A stretch of 64,000 bases of DNA from Amyelois transitella. Its lineage: Eukaryota > Arthropoda > Insecta > Lepidoptera > Pyralidae. Position 1 is the stretch's first letter. Each line of letters starts with the position of its first letter. The notes below the pieces were generated by a model. It searched no databases, was not told the origin of the DNA, and saw only the letters and a program-made list of their open reading frames with translations. The stretch is taken from positions 744,001 through 808,000 of the forward strand of contig NC_083520.1 of NCBI RefSeq assembly GCF_032362555.1. The letters run 5' to 3'. Position numbers and translations under genes: made by a program. Below are positions 36,101 to 46,660 of this stretch, in pieces.

Positions 36101-39100
36101 TAAGTTTATGGACTCTTTTGATTTTTGGCATTGTTCGGTTACTATGGTTTTTTATCTTTGTTATTAGTTGGTAAGATGGAGGAATAAATTTTTCTTTTTT
36201 AGTTCGCCTAGGACACGGTATTTTTATTTAATTGGACCCTTATTGAACATGGTCCTATCGCCGGATTGCGGCCTAGTTCCGCAAGCGACATACGGAAGCA
36301 TCTAATGGCGGATATTTCACTATTGCTTCATAGCATGAACCCAATGAAACAGATGTGTTTTTTATCATCAAAGCGTGAAGGTATCAATACTTATCAACCG
36401 ATAGAAAATGCAGTTTTATTTAATGTGGTGACAAATCTGTAAGTAATCTGTATCTTGAATCTTCTATAAAGGGGAAAATAATAGATACCTATAGAGATTG
36501 TCTAAAAGTGCACATATAAGATGAGTTCGTTGTTTAAGCTTCAGTATGATACTATTTCTAGTCTCTCTAAAGCAAGGCGTAATTTTAAAAAGACTCCCAA
36601 GGATAGACTTACCAGCTCTTATGTGGAGACGAGACTAGAGATTCTTGATACATTGTGGTCATCTTTTTATTCCACCCATAGAAGAATAATTGAAGAGTGT
36701 AAACCAAATGAGTTGGAAGAATCTGATTATCACACTCAAGATTTGTATTCGTCAACTGAAGATGTTTACATTGAATATAAATCGGATTTAAAAGAAATGC
36801 TGTGCACGTTGAAAAATAATTACGCAAGTATATCAGATAATGAGATGTCCGATGCCTTTCAACATGTTTCCAATATAAAGTTACCCAAAATTTCGTTACC
36901 AATTTTTAGCGGCCAGTATTCGGAATGGACTAGCTTTTATAACTTATTTGTTTCGCTAATTCATAACAATAAGACACTCGATGAAGTGCAGAAACTTCAC
37001 TATCTTAAGAGCCACTTATCAGGTGAAGCAGAGCAGCTGCTACGGCATGTGCCTATTACCGGGGAAAATTATATGATATGTTGGAACAAATTAGAAAACA
37101 GATATAACAATAAAAAGTACTTGGCTAGTTGTATTTTGTCGCGATTTATGAGTCAAAAAAACATTACTGTTGAGTCATCGAGTGCCTTAAAAGAATTATT
37201 AGACACAAGTAATGAATGTCTTAATGCTTTGAAACAATTAGGTATTAATGTAAAAGAATGGGATATAATGGTAATATATATTTTAAGTTTAAAGTTAGAT
37301 ATAGAAACTAGAAAACAGTGGGAATTAGCTGTCAGTAGCTCATCTCAAGAATTGCCATCGTGGAATCTGTTTCAACAGTTTTTAGAGAACAGATTTCACG
37401 CATTCGAGTTTTTAAATAGTAAAAATAGTGTTAATAAGACATTCAGCCGTAACTCTTTTAACAATGTTAAAGCTCTTCATGTCACCACTACCTTAAGTTG
37501 TCCATATTGTACCGAAAACCATAAATTATATACATGCCAAAAGTTTTCGAGGGATGATGTCGATACACGTCGCAATTTTGTCCAAAACCAGGGTTTATGC
37601 TTTAACTGTTTAGGTCCACGCCATTCCGTAGTTTCATGTCGCATGTCAACTAGATGCCGAATATGTTCCAGGAAACATCATTCTCTACTTCATTCCAATT
37701 CAGCAGTCCCGTCGATTGATGACACAAGCGATACAAATACCAATCAATCGGATGGGGCCGAAGCTGTGTCCTCAGTAGTCATACAAGGCGATTCCAATGA
37801 TGTTGTAGTAGGCTGTTGCTCTAAAGCTCAATCTCAGGTATTGCTGGCAACTGCTTTAGTTAAAATTCAATCTCGAACAGGAGCAAACATTACTTTTAGG
37901 TCAATGTTAGACCAGGGTTCACAGGCTTCGTTTATAACAGAGTCTGCAGTTCAATTACTTGGACTGAAGAAAATTGCAAGCAAAAGTAATGTTTCGGTAT
38001 TAGGAAGTGACAGGAGCCCTTCAGTGGTTTCTAAGTATATAGTTTTTATCCAATTGCAATCACTTCTTGATACCAATATTGTTGTTCGAGTAAAGGCTCA
38101 TGTGTTAGACAAACTGACCAACTGTCTTCCTAGTAAGAAAGTGGCAGTTCAATTGTGTCCAAAGTTTACACAATTGTCGTTGGCTGACCCTACCTTTGCT
38201 ACTCCCAATAAAATTGATCTTTTGCTCAGTGCAAAGGTGTACAGTCAAATTATAAAGCAGGGCCTAGTTAAAGATTCTAACAGTTGCCTTATAGCGCAAA
38301 ATACATCTCTGGGATGGATAATATCCGGAGAAACTGATGAAGGTGAAGATGTTGGGACGATTATTTGTAATACAAATGTAACTATGCATGTTCAGATAGA
38401 AGAAAATGATAAGCTTTTGAGGAAATTTTGGGAAATAGAAGCCGAACCTTCGTTAGTTAAAGCAAAGAAACATTTAACGGAAGAGGAACAGCTATGTGAA
38501 TCAATATATTCAAGCACGACTAAAAGGGATTCTTTTGGTCGTTATATAGTGAAGCTGCCATTCAAAGAATACAGTCCACAATGCTTAAATGGAAACTCAA
38601 AAGAAATAGCACTTAGAAGATTATATTCATTAGAACGTAAATTAGACAAGGAGAAAGATTTGAAAGAAAAATATGCAGAGGTATTTGCTGAATATCTCAG
38701 TCTAAATCATATGGAGATTATTCCACCTGAAGAACATAAAAGCTCCAAAGGTTTTTATTTACCACATTTTGCTGTGGTGCGCAACGATAGAAGTACAACA
38801 AAAGTACGTATTGTCTTTGACGCATCGTGCCCAGGATCCAACGGTGTTTCTTTAAATCAAGACTTATTGGTTGGTCCCACATTACAGGATGACTTGAGAC
38901 ATATTTTAATGAGATGGCGGGCACATCCTGTATGTATTTCTTCTGATATTGTGAAGATGTATCGTCAAGTTCGTGTATCTTCAGAAGATGTTGATTTTCA
39001 GCGTATTCTTTGGCGTGAAGATTCTGCTTCTGAGGTGCAACATTATCGACTTTTGACAGTTACATTTGGTACATCGTCAGCTCCATATTTAGCAATTCGC

Positions 39101-42100
39101 TCATTACGTCAAGTAGCTTATGACGAGGGTGTTCATTTCCCAATAGCTGCAAAAAAAGTGTTGTCAGACTTTTATGTTGATGATTTGATGTCAGGATGTG
39201 AAAATTTTATAGAAGGTCAACAGCTATATACTGAAATGAAACAATTGCTTAGAAAAGGAGGGTTTGAATTACAAAAGTGGACAAGCAATGATAAAAATCT
39301 AATGAAGTGGATAGAAAACGAAGAAAAACTTGGAGATAAAAGTATGAAAGAGCAAATAAAACATAATAGAAACAGTGAAGACAATGATAATAGAATTGCA
39401 GAGGAAGAGTCTAAGACAGAGACACCAAAGTTTGTTGATAAATCTGATTCGATTACTAAAATATTGGGTCTTACGTGGGACAAATGTAACGATACATTTA
39501 AATATTTAGTGCAGTTGCCGACAATTGAAGAGCCAATCACGAAACGGAAAGTGATCTCAGATATATCACGTCTCTATGATCCATTAGGTTGGCTTGCTCC
39601 AATTGTAATAAAAGCTAAGATTTTTATTCAAAAACTATGGACATCAGGTTTGAAATGGGATGAAAAACTTACGCCTCAATTACTAACCGAATGGGTCGCA
39701 TATAGAAACGAGCTTTTATTAATAAAAAGTTTCGAGATACCCCGATGGATGAACACTCGAAAGGATGATACTTCTGTTCAGCTTCATGGATTTTGCGATG
39801 CATCGAGTGAAGCATATGCCGCAGTTGTCTATATCCGTGTTATTGATAAATGTAGTAATATTAATGTAAACCTTGTTACTTCTAAAACAAAAGTAGCTCC
39901 TATCAAACAACTGTCAATACCCCGATTAGAACTTTGTGGGGCAACAATACTTTCTAAATTATTAATAGAGGTAGCTGATATTTTAGGTATTCCAAAGCAA
40001 CACATTCATGCGTGGAGTGATTCTTCAGTTGTACTTGCATGGCTTAGTAGCCATCCAAGCCGGTGGAAAGTATTCGTCGCTAACCGTGTAGCAGAGATTT
40101 TAGGAAGTTTAGACAGATCTCAATGGTCTCATGTCCAATCAAAATATAATCCTGCGGATATTGCATCGCGTGGAATTATGCCGTCTGACATTTCAAAAAT
40201 GAGACTGTGGAAGCAAGGACCAGATTTTTTGAGAAAGGTAGTCATAAATTACAATGGAGATGATATAACATATGATACAAATACAGAAGAAAAAGGTATT
40301 AAAATATGTCAAGTATTAACAAGTATAGATGATGATGTTATTATATGGGAAAGATTCTCATCATTAAGGAGACTTCTAAGAGTTATATCGTGGTGCAGGC
40401 GATTTATTTTGAAAAGCATTAATAAAACCAATGAAGGTCCTCAATGGCTAACTAATGTAGAATTACAACAAACATTACATATATACATAAAGCAATGCCA
40501 AGTTCGAAGTTTTTATGAAGATATTGAAAGTATAACTAAAGGAGGAACAGTTAAAACAAAAAGCAAACTTAAACCGTTAAATCCTTACCTTGACGATGAT
40601 GGACTTTTACGTGTTGGTGGGCGGTTGGATAGAACAGCTACTTTCTTGAACGTAAATAAAAGACATCCAATCATTCTTCCGGCTAAAGCTCATTTAACGA
40701 ACTTAATTATAAAGGATACGCACGAACGAACTATTCACGGGGGTATTCAAATTATGATCAACCATCTTAGAACAAAATACTGGGTTATTGACGCTAAAAA
40801 CCAAATAAAGCATTATATTCGCAATTGTGTTATTTGTATTCGATATGCAAGTCAACGTAGAGAGCAACTGATGGGACAATTGCCAACAGCCAGAGTTACA
40901 CCAATGAGACCTTTCAAAAGAAGTGGCGTCGACTATGCTGGTCCTATTGCTATAAGAACGTCCAAAGGGCGTGGTCATCATGCATATAAAGGGTATATTT
41001 GTTTATTCATCTGCATGGTGACTAGAGCAATCCATCTAGAAGTAGTAAGTGACCTTACTGCTCAAGGATTCATTGCTGCCTTTAAAAGATTCGTAGCTAG
41101 AAGAGGACATTGCGCAGAGCTTTTTAGTGATAATGGTACAAATTTTGTGGGTGCAGAACGTGAATTGAAGTCCTTATTATTTGCAGAAAAGTCTAGATTA
41201 CTGCCAGAAATAGCGAATTGGTTATCTACAAATGGTACTGAATGGCATTTTATCCCACCGCATTCCCCCAACTTTGGAGGACTATGGGAGGCTGGCGTAA
41301 AATCCACTAAATATCACCTTAGACGGATAATCGGAACTTCTACACTTACTTTTGAAGAAATGAGCACTCTCTTATCTCAAATTGAGGCTTGTCTTAATTC
41401 GCGTCCATTATCAAGCTTAAGCTCATCGGCTGATGATCCCGAGCCTTTAACACCAGGTCACTTCTTGATTGGGGAACCATTAGTACTTGTACCAGATGCA
41501 AACTTTGAAACGTCAAACATGACTAGCTTGAAACGATGGCAGTTTATGCAACGTATGGTACAAGATTTTTGGCGAAGGTGGTCTCAGGAGTATCTTACAC
41601 AATTTTTACATCGGTACAAATGGAGTTATCAAACGCCAGAACCAAATATTGGTGATATAGTACTAGTAAAGGAAGATGATCTTCCCCCTGCGAGATGGTT
41701 GTATGGAGTTATAACTCAAAAGCACCCTGGGTTGGATAAGATTACGCGTGTTGTTACTTTAAAATGTAAAGGGAATATAATTAAGAGACCCGTCTCAAAG
41801 TTGTGTATTTTACCTATAGCTAAATAGAAATTTGTGGTATTTTTTTTTTATCATTTACACTGATACACATGCACTTCTATTAACCTTTTCTTATGAATTA
41901 GTAGGTTAGTTTCTTTTTGTTATTTTTACTTTCGTTACATTTATGAAGATTTGATTTTAGTTAAGTAAAACATTAAGTTTAAAGATAGCATAGTGAATGT
42001 TTTTAACATCTCATTCATTGTTTTATGGACATAATGTCCATGGTGGGCGGAATGTCCAAGCATAAAGTTTTGTTGTAAGTTTATGGACTCTTTTGATTTT

Positions 42101-43202
42101 TGGCATTGTTCGGTTACTATGGTTTTTTATCTTTGTTATTAGTTGGTAAGATGGAGGAATAAATTTTTCTTTTTTAGTTCGCCTAGGACACGGTATTTTT
42201 ATTTAATTGGACCCTTATTGAACAAATATGAAGATATTCATAGTTTACCTTGCTTGACGAAGTAAACTTCAGCACGGGTTTGGGAACAACATTGGCTTTG
42301 GAAGACGCAACATTTAAGATGGCGCCCGGGGGCCTGTTGACTACCACTTTCTGCTGCGGGAGCTTCTGCGTGGCCATGGTTTTGATGGTGGGCGTGGCCG
42401 AGATGTTGGCTTTGACCATTGTCTTCTTAGTGGCAGGTTTTAGTCTATAGTTACAGGCTGATAGGCAGTAACTGAAAGAAATAATTAAAGGTGTTTATGG
42501 ATTTAAATTAAAAAATATTTTGCAATTTTCAGGTTAAAAACAAAGGCTTGTAAATGGCAGATAACATAAAGAGCACATTAAATCAAAGCATCTTTTGATT
42601 TTCACAAATTACAAAATGTGGAAATAGTAAATAATGAAAATGGAACTTGTATTACTGATATGTCTGACTGCATCCATCATGGAATCATGCTTTTAATAAC
42701 TGTTGAAGTTATCATTGATGTTTATAAGTGTAGTTTAACCATACTGAATGATGAGCATAAGCATAAAGTGTGCGCCACTTTACACAATACAATGACTTAA
42801 AACAAAACTGATGCTTATTGATCAAACAACTTACCGGTCTGGGGGTAATCTCAAACCACAATGAGGTTTAATTAACGGCAGTGGATTTACATTCTTCACC
42901 CTCGCTAGTTCCAGCAGCACTTCTCTCTGCGGAGGGCTGGTAAATGACTTATCAAGCTGCATTTGAACGGCCAAGCGAACGTCTTCCAAATCAATTGTCT
43001 TTTTCTTAGCGTGATTGGCAAAAACACGCGCGTCTTCTAAAACCGAAGTGACATATCGATATGTGAACTCCAGGAGCTGGTTAACGACTCTAGGCTCGTA
43101 GTCCGCCACTCCAACTTCCTTCATGATGGACATGATGACTTGGGCATCCTTGGGAATGTGTTTTGTTTGGGTACTGGATTTGGACTTCTCTTTTTCAGAC
43201 AT
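33123..43202 (-). CDS. Taf9: Transcription initiation factor TFIID subunit 9 (TAF9), three exons, 236 aa
   Basis: Exons 43202-42835, 42471-42249 and 33242-33123; splice sites and phases match (CG|T gives Arg at junction 1, phase 0 at junction 2). TAF9 is a histone-fold subunit shared by TFIID and SAGA and pairs with TAF6 in the nucleus. Exon 1 carries the histone fold (IPKDAQVIMSIMKEVGVADY, LLEFTYRYVTSVLEDARVF, KKKTIDLEDVRLAVQMQLD) and ends LPPD; exon 2 continues RYCLSACNYRLKP and a basic, Val-rich tail; exon 3 ends KRKREDDDYDL. The length fits insect TAF9. Intron 2 is 9.0 kb and holds an intact MULE transposon, a SINE and an intact BEL/Pao element, the last only 24 nt from the exon 2 donor. 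Both large elements are in the opposite orientation to Taf9. Confidence 0.93.
33349..35587 (+). mobile_element. MULE-type DNA transposon with 111-bp perfect TIRs and 8-bp target duplication
   Basis: Terminal inverted repeats at 33349-33459 and 35477-35587 match without a mismatch by eye, starting CCTTTAGTCGCAGTATATGA; looser similarity continues inward. The target duplication GACAAACC is at 33341-33348 and 35588-35595. One intact ORF (33780-35150) lies between. Total 2239 bp. It sits in Taf9 intron 2. Confidence 0.92.
33780..35150 (+). CDS. MULE transposase with N-terminal FLYWCH zinc finger, 456 aa
   Basis: Encodes the enzyme expected to cut and reinsert its own element. Residues about 5-75 look like a FLYWCH zinc finger: LYQGYRYNFYLKNKSGTTNW, then RCSKQQECRTSITL and H-V-C. 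The middle third carries the MULE transposase core: YGDGTFKIVPKPYYQLYSLH (first acidic residue of the DDE set), then IPIIFALLPNKQQKTYECFF, and VKGCYYHFCNAVFKK. The C-terminal part has NGVEGWHRRINSKIPKKPTL followed by a Lys-rich end. The frame is open upstream to 33756, but 33780 is the first ATG. No internal stop; the family is typical for insect MULE elements and the copy may be active. Confidence 0.88.
   Translation: MEQFKCNNNEIKFIKSQKNKPVLLYQGYRYNFYLKNKSGTTNWRCSKQQECRTSITLNANNEIIRPAKHVCDSPNFTSNLIDLIVDDCKNEVCTNFTSAQKIFENNILKHDFKGQEHEIPIFASKKDTLYRARNKYLNMDNLKKDSFNIRLPDNLVGDFYLYDVHESFGRIIFFSMLTRAEIREYLKTVSSIYGDGTFKIVPKPYYQLYSLHVDVARTEETINFIPIIFALLPNKQQKTYECFFSILKLQFGLNLNMYKCDYELPVVKAVNQVFPNATVKGCYYHFCNAVFKKSKEFDLSAENRKIVQYCSLLPLLPSNLIPETFYTIMEMSSRDRDINKFLDYFNNQWMKKISSSILSCYDQKNRTTNGVEGWHRRINSKIPKKPTLYQFIALMKKEAKIQKVKLERNNLHFADKKRNKKTIDKNKKIKSIVNDCVLKTISLPVCLKRLSVLQKY
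35665..35880 (+). mobile_element. tRNA-derived SINE in Taf9 intron 2
   Basis: Diverged copy: box A-like TGGTGCAGAGGT and box B-like GGGTTAGAATCC, with the TTTGTCCC end. It lies about 80 bp beyond the MULE element. Confidence 0.75.
36078..36249 (+). repeat. 5' LTR of the BEL/Pao element
   Basis: 172 bp, TG...CA ends, containing GGAATAAATT as a possible poly(A) signal region. Confidence 0.9.
36521..41827 (+). CDS. BEL/Pao Gag-Pol polyprotein, 1768 aa, uninterrupted
   Basis: Retroelement polyprotein for particle assembly, reverse transcription and integration. In order: Gag with the DUF1759-type segment LPKISLPIFSGQYSEWTSFY (about 125-145); Cys/His-rich knuckles about residues 325-395 (CPYC..., CFNCLGPRHSVVSC, CRICSRKHHSLLH); an aspartic protease-like region with MLDQGSQASFIT (about 465); reverse transcriptase with VRIVFDASCPGSNGVSLNQD and the catalytic FYVDDLMSGC; an acidic linker with many E, D and N residues (about 930-980); RNase H with GFCDASSEAYAAVVY; the integrase HHCC finger (HERTIHGG... 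CVIC); an integrase core with D and SDNGTNF and the later E; and a C-terminal DUF5641-like region (RRWSQEYLTQF, GDIVLVKEDDLPPARWLYG). No envelope gene. No stop or frameshift, so it is possibly active. Confidence 0.93.
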   Translation: MSSLFKLQYDTISSLSKARRNFKKTPKDRLTSSYVETRLEILDTLWSSFYSTHRRIIEECKPNELEESDYHTQDLYSSTEDVYIEYKSDLKEMLCTLKNNYASISDNEMSDAFQHVSNIKLPKISLPIFSGQYSEWTSFYNLFVSLIHNNKTLDEVQKLHYLKSHLSGEAEQLLRHVPITGENYMICWNKLENRYNNKKYLASCILSRFMSQKNITVESSSALKELLDTSNECLNALKQLGINVKEWDIMVIYILSLKLDIETRKQWELAVSSSSQELPSWNLFQQFLENRFHAFEFLNSKNSVNKTFSRNSFNNVKALHVTTTLSCPYCTENHKLYTCQKFSRDDVDTRRNFVQNQGLCFNCLGPRHSVVSCRMSTRCRICSRKHHSLLHSNSAVPSIDDTSDTNTNQSDGAEAVSSVVIQGDSNDVVVGCCSKAQSQVLLATALVKIQSRTGANITFRSMLDQGSQASFITESAVQLLGLKKIASKSNVSVLGSDRSPSVVSKYIVFIQLQSLLDTNIVVRVKAHVLDKLTNCLPSKKVAVQLCPKFTQLSLADPTFATPNKIDLLLSAKVYSQIIKQGLVKDSNSCLIAQNTSLGWIISGETDEGEDVGTIICNTNVTMHVQIEENDKLLRKFWEIEAEPSLVKAKKHLTEEEQLCESIYSSTTKRDSFGRYIVKLPFKEYSPQCLNGNSKEIALRRLYSLERKLDKEKDLKEKYAEVFAEYLSLNHMEIIPPEEHKSSKGFYLPHFAVVRNDRSTTKVRIVFDASCPGSNGVSLNQDLLVGPTLQDDLRHILMRWRAHPVCISSDIVKMYRQVRVSSEDVDFQRILWREDSASEVQHYRLLTVTFGTSSAPYLAIRSLRQVAYDEGVHFPIAAKKVLSDFYVDDLMSGCENFIEGQQLYTEMKQLLRKGGFELQKWTSNDKNLMKWIENEEKLGDKSMKEQIKHNRNSEDNDNRIAEEESKTETPKFVDKSDSITKILGLTWDKCNDTFKYLVQLPTIEEPITKRKVISDISRLYDPLGWLAPIVIKAKIFIQKLWTSGLKWDEKLTPQLLTEWVAYRNELLLIKSFEIPRWMNTRKDDTSVQLHGFCDASSEAYAAVVYIRVIDKCSNINVNLVTSKTKVAPIKQLSIPRLELCGATILSKLLIEVADILGIPKQHIHAWSDSSVVLAWLSSHPSRWKVFVANRVAEILGSLDRSQWSHVQSKYNPADIASRGIMPSDISKMRLWKQGPDFLRKVVINYNGDDITYDTNTEEKGIKICQVLTSIDDDVIIWERFSSLRRLLRVISWCRRFILKSINKTNEGPQWLTNVELQQTLHIYIKQCQVRSFYEDIESITKGGTVKTKSKLKPLNPYLDDDGLLRVGGRLDRTATFLNVNKRHPIILPAKAHLTNLIIKDTHERTIHGGIQIMINHLRTKYWVIDAKNQIKHYIRNCVICIRYASQRREQLMGQLPTARVTPMRPFKRSGVDYAGPIAIRTSKGRGHHAYKGYICLFICMVTRAIHLEVVSDLTAQGFIAAFKRFVARRGHCAELFSDNGTNFVGAERELKSLLFAEKSRLLPEIANWLSTNGTEWHFIPPHSPNFGGLWEAGVKSTKYHLRRIIGTSTLTFEEMSTLLSQIEACLNSRPLSSLSSSADDPEPLTPGHFLIGEPLVLVPDANFETSNMTSLKRWQFMQRMVQDFWRRWSQEYLTQFLHRYKWSYQTPEPNIGDIVLVKEDDLPPARWLYGVITQKHPGLDKITRVVTLKCKGNIIKRPVSKLCILPIAK
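42053..42224 (+). repeat. 3' LTR of the BEL/Pao element
   Basis: 172 bp, identical by eye to the 5' LTR. It ends 24 nt from the last base of Taf9 exon 2 (42249). Confidence 0.9.
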
Positions 43203-43797
43203 GGTGACTTTAAAAGTTTTCTAACTTAGCTTTAACTCGCCAGTAAGTAAACATGTACCTTGATAATTTTAATGAATTTAAAAAAACATTCTTATGTAGG
43301 TACACGCGGCGTCTGTTTGGTTTATTTTTTATGAAGGAATTTGGAAAAACTTGACAGTTTTGACATTGACAGAACTTTCAATGGAATCGATTTCAACGTC
43401 ATGTCAGGAAGTCGTGTCATGTCAACATGACTTTTTTTTATGCGATCTGTTTATGACGCTGATAATGCTCCAACGTAATATACAACGCAGCGTTAGAAAC
43501 TTCTTTTGATCAACTGTCTTCGAATGATCAACTATTCCGCCCATCCGAGTTATTCCAAAAATCATTGACTATTTTAAAACGAATCGCTAGATTATGTCTT
43601 TCGTATGTTACTATTATCCTTTAGAATATTTATATGGCCTTTGGGTTAGCCTCGAAGTAAGTTCGAAACTTGTGTTACGAGATACTTACTCAAAGATAAT
43701 ATAATTTAAGGACTGAATACACTGTAATAGAACATTATGTGTGTGTGAATCTTTTGCCAATCCAAACTTGGTAAACATCGGTTTATAAGTATTATAA

Positions 43798-43929
43798 ACA
43801 CACATACATACATAAAATCACGCCTCTTTCCCGGAGGGGTAGGCAGAGACTACCTCTTTCCACTTGCCACGATCTCTGCATATTTCCTTCGCTTCATCCA
43901 CATTCATAACTCTCTTCATGCAAGCTCGG
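43798..43929 (-). mobile_element. LINE 3'-end fragment with 12-bp target duplication
   Basis: Reverse-oriented end of the RTE-like ORF with a CATA tail. The duplication is TAAGTATTATAA (43786-43797) and TAAGTATTACAA (43930-43941), one mismatch. About 0.6 kb upstream of the Taf9 start. A short reverse SINE scrap lies at 43645-43700. Confidence 0.8.
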
Positions 43930-46422
43930 TAAGTATTACAAGTAAGTATTAAAAATGCGAAATTTATTTTTAAACCACTGAATCGATCTCCATGAAATTT
44001 TGCGTGTACGGAAAAGGATTTAGGGTACAATTTACCCAGGCGAAAGTTAAGAATATAGCTTTGCCCGCGCTGGAAATCGAAATCCAGAACCTCCTATCAG
44101 CAGCAGACGTAGACGTAGGTATAACTACTTCCAAAGGTACGTACGTACAAAGGTACAAGTTAATTATTTGATATACACTTTCAAGTACAAGCCGTGACAG
44201 TCTAGTGACTTGTGTGAATAAAGGTCAAGGTATTAATTTTAAATCAAACAAACATTTATAATAACCAATTCGATTTTATTCAGTTAAAATATGAAATAAC
44301 TTACGTGTACAGTAAAAATAAGTTGTTTTTAGATAGTCATCAAGTGTAACTCAAATGTATACTAGAGTTCGCGGACGACCGCCCGCGACACCTTAACTCG
44401 CCTCCAAGTGTACTAAAATACATTCTACGATTATATTATTGTAATTTGTATTAGGTACATTAACATATGGACAATTTGGACGTACAATCGTGATTTATAT
44501 TCACTATAGTGATCAAACTCCTAAGGTTAATGTCCTGTGTTCTTCACTTTCGTTCCGTTTCGTCTATGGTTTTTATATTTACAATTCCCTTAAACCTAAA
44601 TTATTGTATACTTTCATAATGTTATGTCAAGTTGATTTAAATGAAGTCAAGTAGATAAGCATAATATAGAAAAGAAAGAAAGAAGGGTACTATTACCATT
44701 TGTAACAGATTGTGTGGACACATTTGTCGCGAAATTGATTAAAAATACACGCTTGTTATGTCTTTTTCTTATTTGATGATAATTATAAAAATGAAGCATT
44801 TAATGAGTTTAAATAAATACAAATATTCTGAAAATTCATATAGCTAAATAACATGTAAATAACATATTGTAACTATTATTTTGTAGGTAATTAAATTTAA
44901 AATTTTATTAAGGAAAAGGTGAGCTTAAGAGTAATTCAATTGAAATTCGTCAAAGAATTTGAAAACATAAACATAATTCTGTGATTACAAAAAAAAAAAA
45001 CATTTTGGTGGTCAGATAATAAAAAGAGATAAAAGTCAGAGTTACAATGATATCAGTAAACCTGGTCTGACCTCAAAGTTTGTTCACAAATGTTGACAAG
45101 GAATTTATCTAACAAGTTAACCTCAAAGTCAGAGTTGGAGTGAAAATAAGAAATATGACTTGACAGCGTTCGGGAATAACCCTGCATATAAATGAAGAAA
45201 GAAGACAGTTACTATGTAGTATATTATTCATGCTATTAAGTAATCGCAGCACTCAAATAGATAACATCAGGTATGTAATAAAGTTTCATGTAAAACAACC
45301 CATTTTCGATTTCATAAGTTTGAAATAAGTATATTTGGAATCAGTCTTTTGTTAATTTTTGTGACATTGAGCACACATGAAGACATAACTTTAAAAAAGA
45401 GCAAGATTTACAGTTATGTCGCATTAACGTTTACAATATTCCTGTTAATTTACGTTATTTTGGTAATTTTTTGTTTCTTATTGATTTCTTTGTGTTTTTA
45501 TTGTGTTATCTATTAAGAGTGCAGAGAAAACTGTTTTATCTAAGGTATTATTGCTTTTTTTATCGACATCGATACAAAACGCGAGAACATCACAAACTTG
45601 ATACCGTCCGGCTTCACCTATAGCTAGTAAATTGTGCTATTTACTGAAACCATCCGAGACAGCTATCTTTCTTCATCTTATTATAATCATATCATCTAGT
45701 GAGGTTTCAAACAATAACCTACTTATACCTCACACGTTAATTTGCGTCTGGCAATGAAAAAAAGTGTGAAGGTCCTAGGTGTCATCCTTGAGGAACCGCC
45801 AATGCATGGTATAACAATTAAAATATTTAGTATTTAAATTAATACAGTCAGTTGATAGATTACATAAAAACCTAGAAACGGTAAGAAAATAGCTATAGAA
45901 AATGTATGATTTACATTAAATGTGCAAGATTAACTATATTTGATATAGAATAAAACGCCAAAGTCAAAACTATCTTTGATCGGTCGAATTAATTTATTTA
46001 AAAAAAAAACAAAATTAAAACAGAACTAACCATGTTGCATATCTCTTAATTTCATTGTTAAATACATTGTTTATATCGAATCATTACAATATATTTATTT
46101 ATGGCACTATACTTCATCTATCCAAGCATAAAACGCGCAGGATTTAATGATTCGCATTACCGTGCAAGGTATTTACATTTGATATAATTAACCTTATAAA
46201 TACAGTCGCCGACAATATTATTGTCAAATATCCACAACGTAAATTGCAATTCATTCCTAAGCGACGCTTTTCATATTCAAATTCATTAGAACCTTAATAC
46301 AATGATCTTAAAAACGTAATATTACACAATAGCATCATAAAAATAAGTGCCAAAAATAAATATGTAGATGTAACTACAATCTGTTATTTTAGGTATACAT
46401 ATATTTTATTTTGGTTGACTAA

Positions 46423-46660
46423 GCAAACAAACAAAGTGTGAATGGAACTGTTGGAGTGGAAAGGCCTAGATGAACGTACCTTGATCAAATCGGAGACGTT
46501 CTAGCAAAAGGTCTGGTCAATAGTACCCGAAACCGACGAGCTTGCATGAAGAGAGTTATGAATGTGGATGAAGCGAAAGAAGTGTGCAGGGATCGTGGCA
46601 AGGTGAAAGATGTGGTCTCTGCCTACCCCTACGGGAAAGAGGCGTTAATTATGTATGTAT
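46423..46660 (+). mobile_element. LINE 3'-end fragment, diverged
   Basis: Starts at GGTTGACTAAGC and runs through the [15 protein letters not shown] and [16 protein letters not shown] coding regions to the TATG tail. Several indels mark it as older than the 59-kb copy. Confidence 0.75.

Larger units (their letters stand above)
36078..42224 (+). mobile_element. BEL/Pao LTR retrotransposon, complete, identical 172-bp LTRs
   Basis: 5' LTR 36078-36249 and 3' LTR 42053-42224, both TGTCCAAGCATAAAG...GAACA and identical by eye. TGGTCC follows the 5' LTR as a primer-binding site candidate; a purine-rich GGTGGGCGGAA precedes the 3' LTR. Flanks share AATA (36074-36077, 42225-42228). One 1768-codon frame fills the inside. 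Identical LTRs mean a recent insertion. It lies in Taf9 intron 2, antisense to the gene. Confidence 0.93.

Noticed and set aside
39217..39540. Hydrophobic minus-strand frame within the BEL/Pao element
   Set aside because: Antisense of the acidic linker between reverse transcriptase and RNase H.
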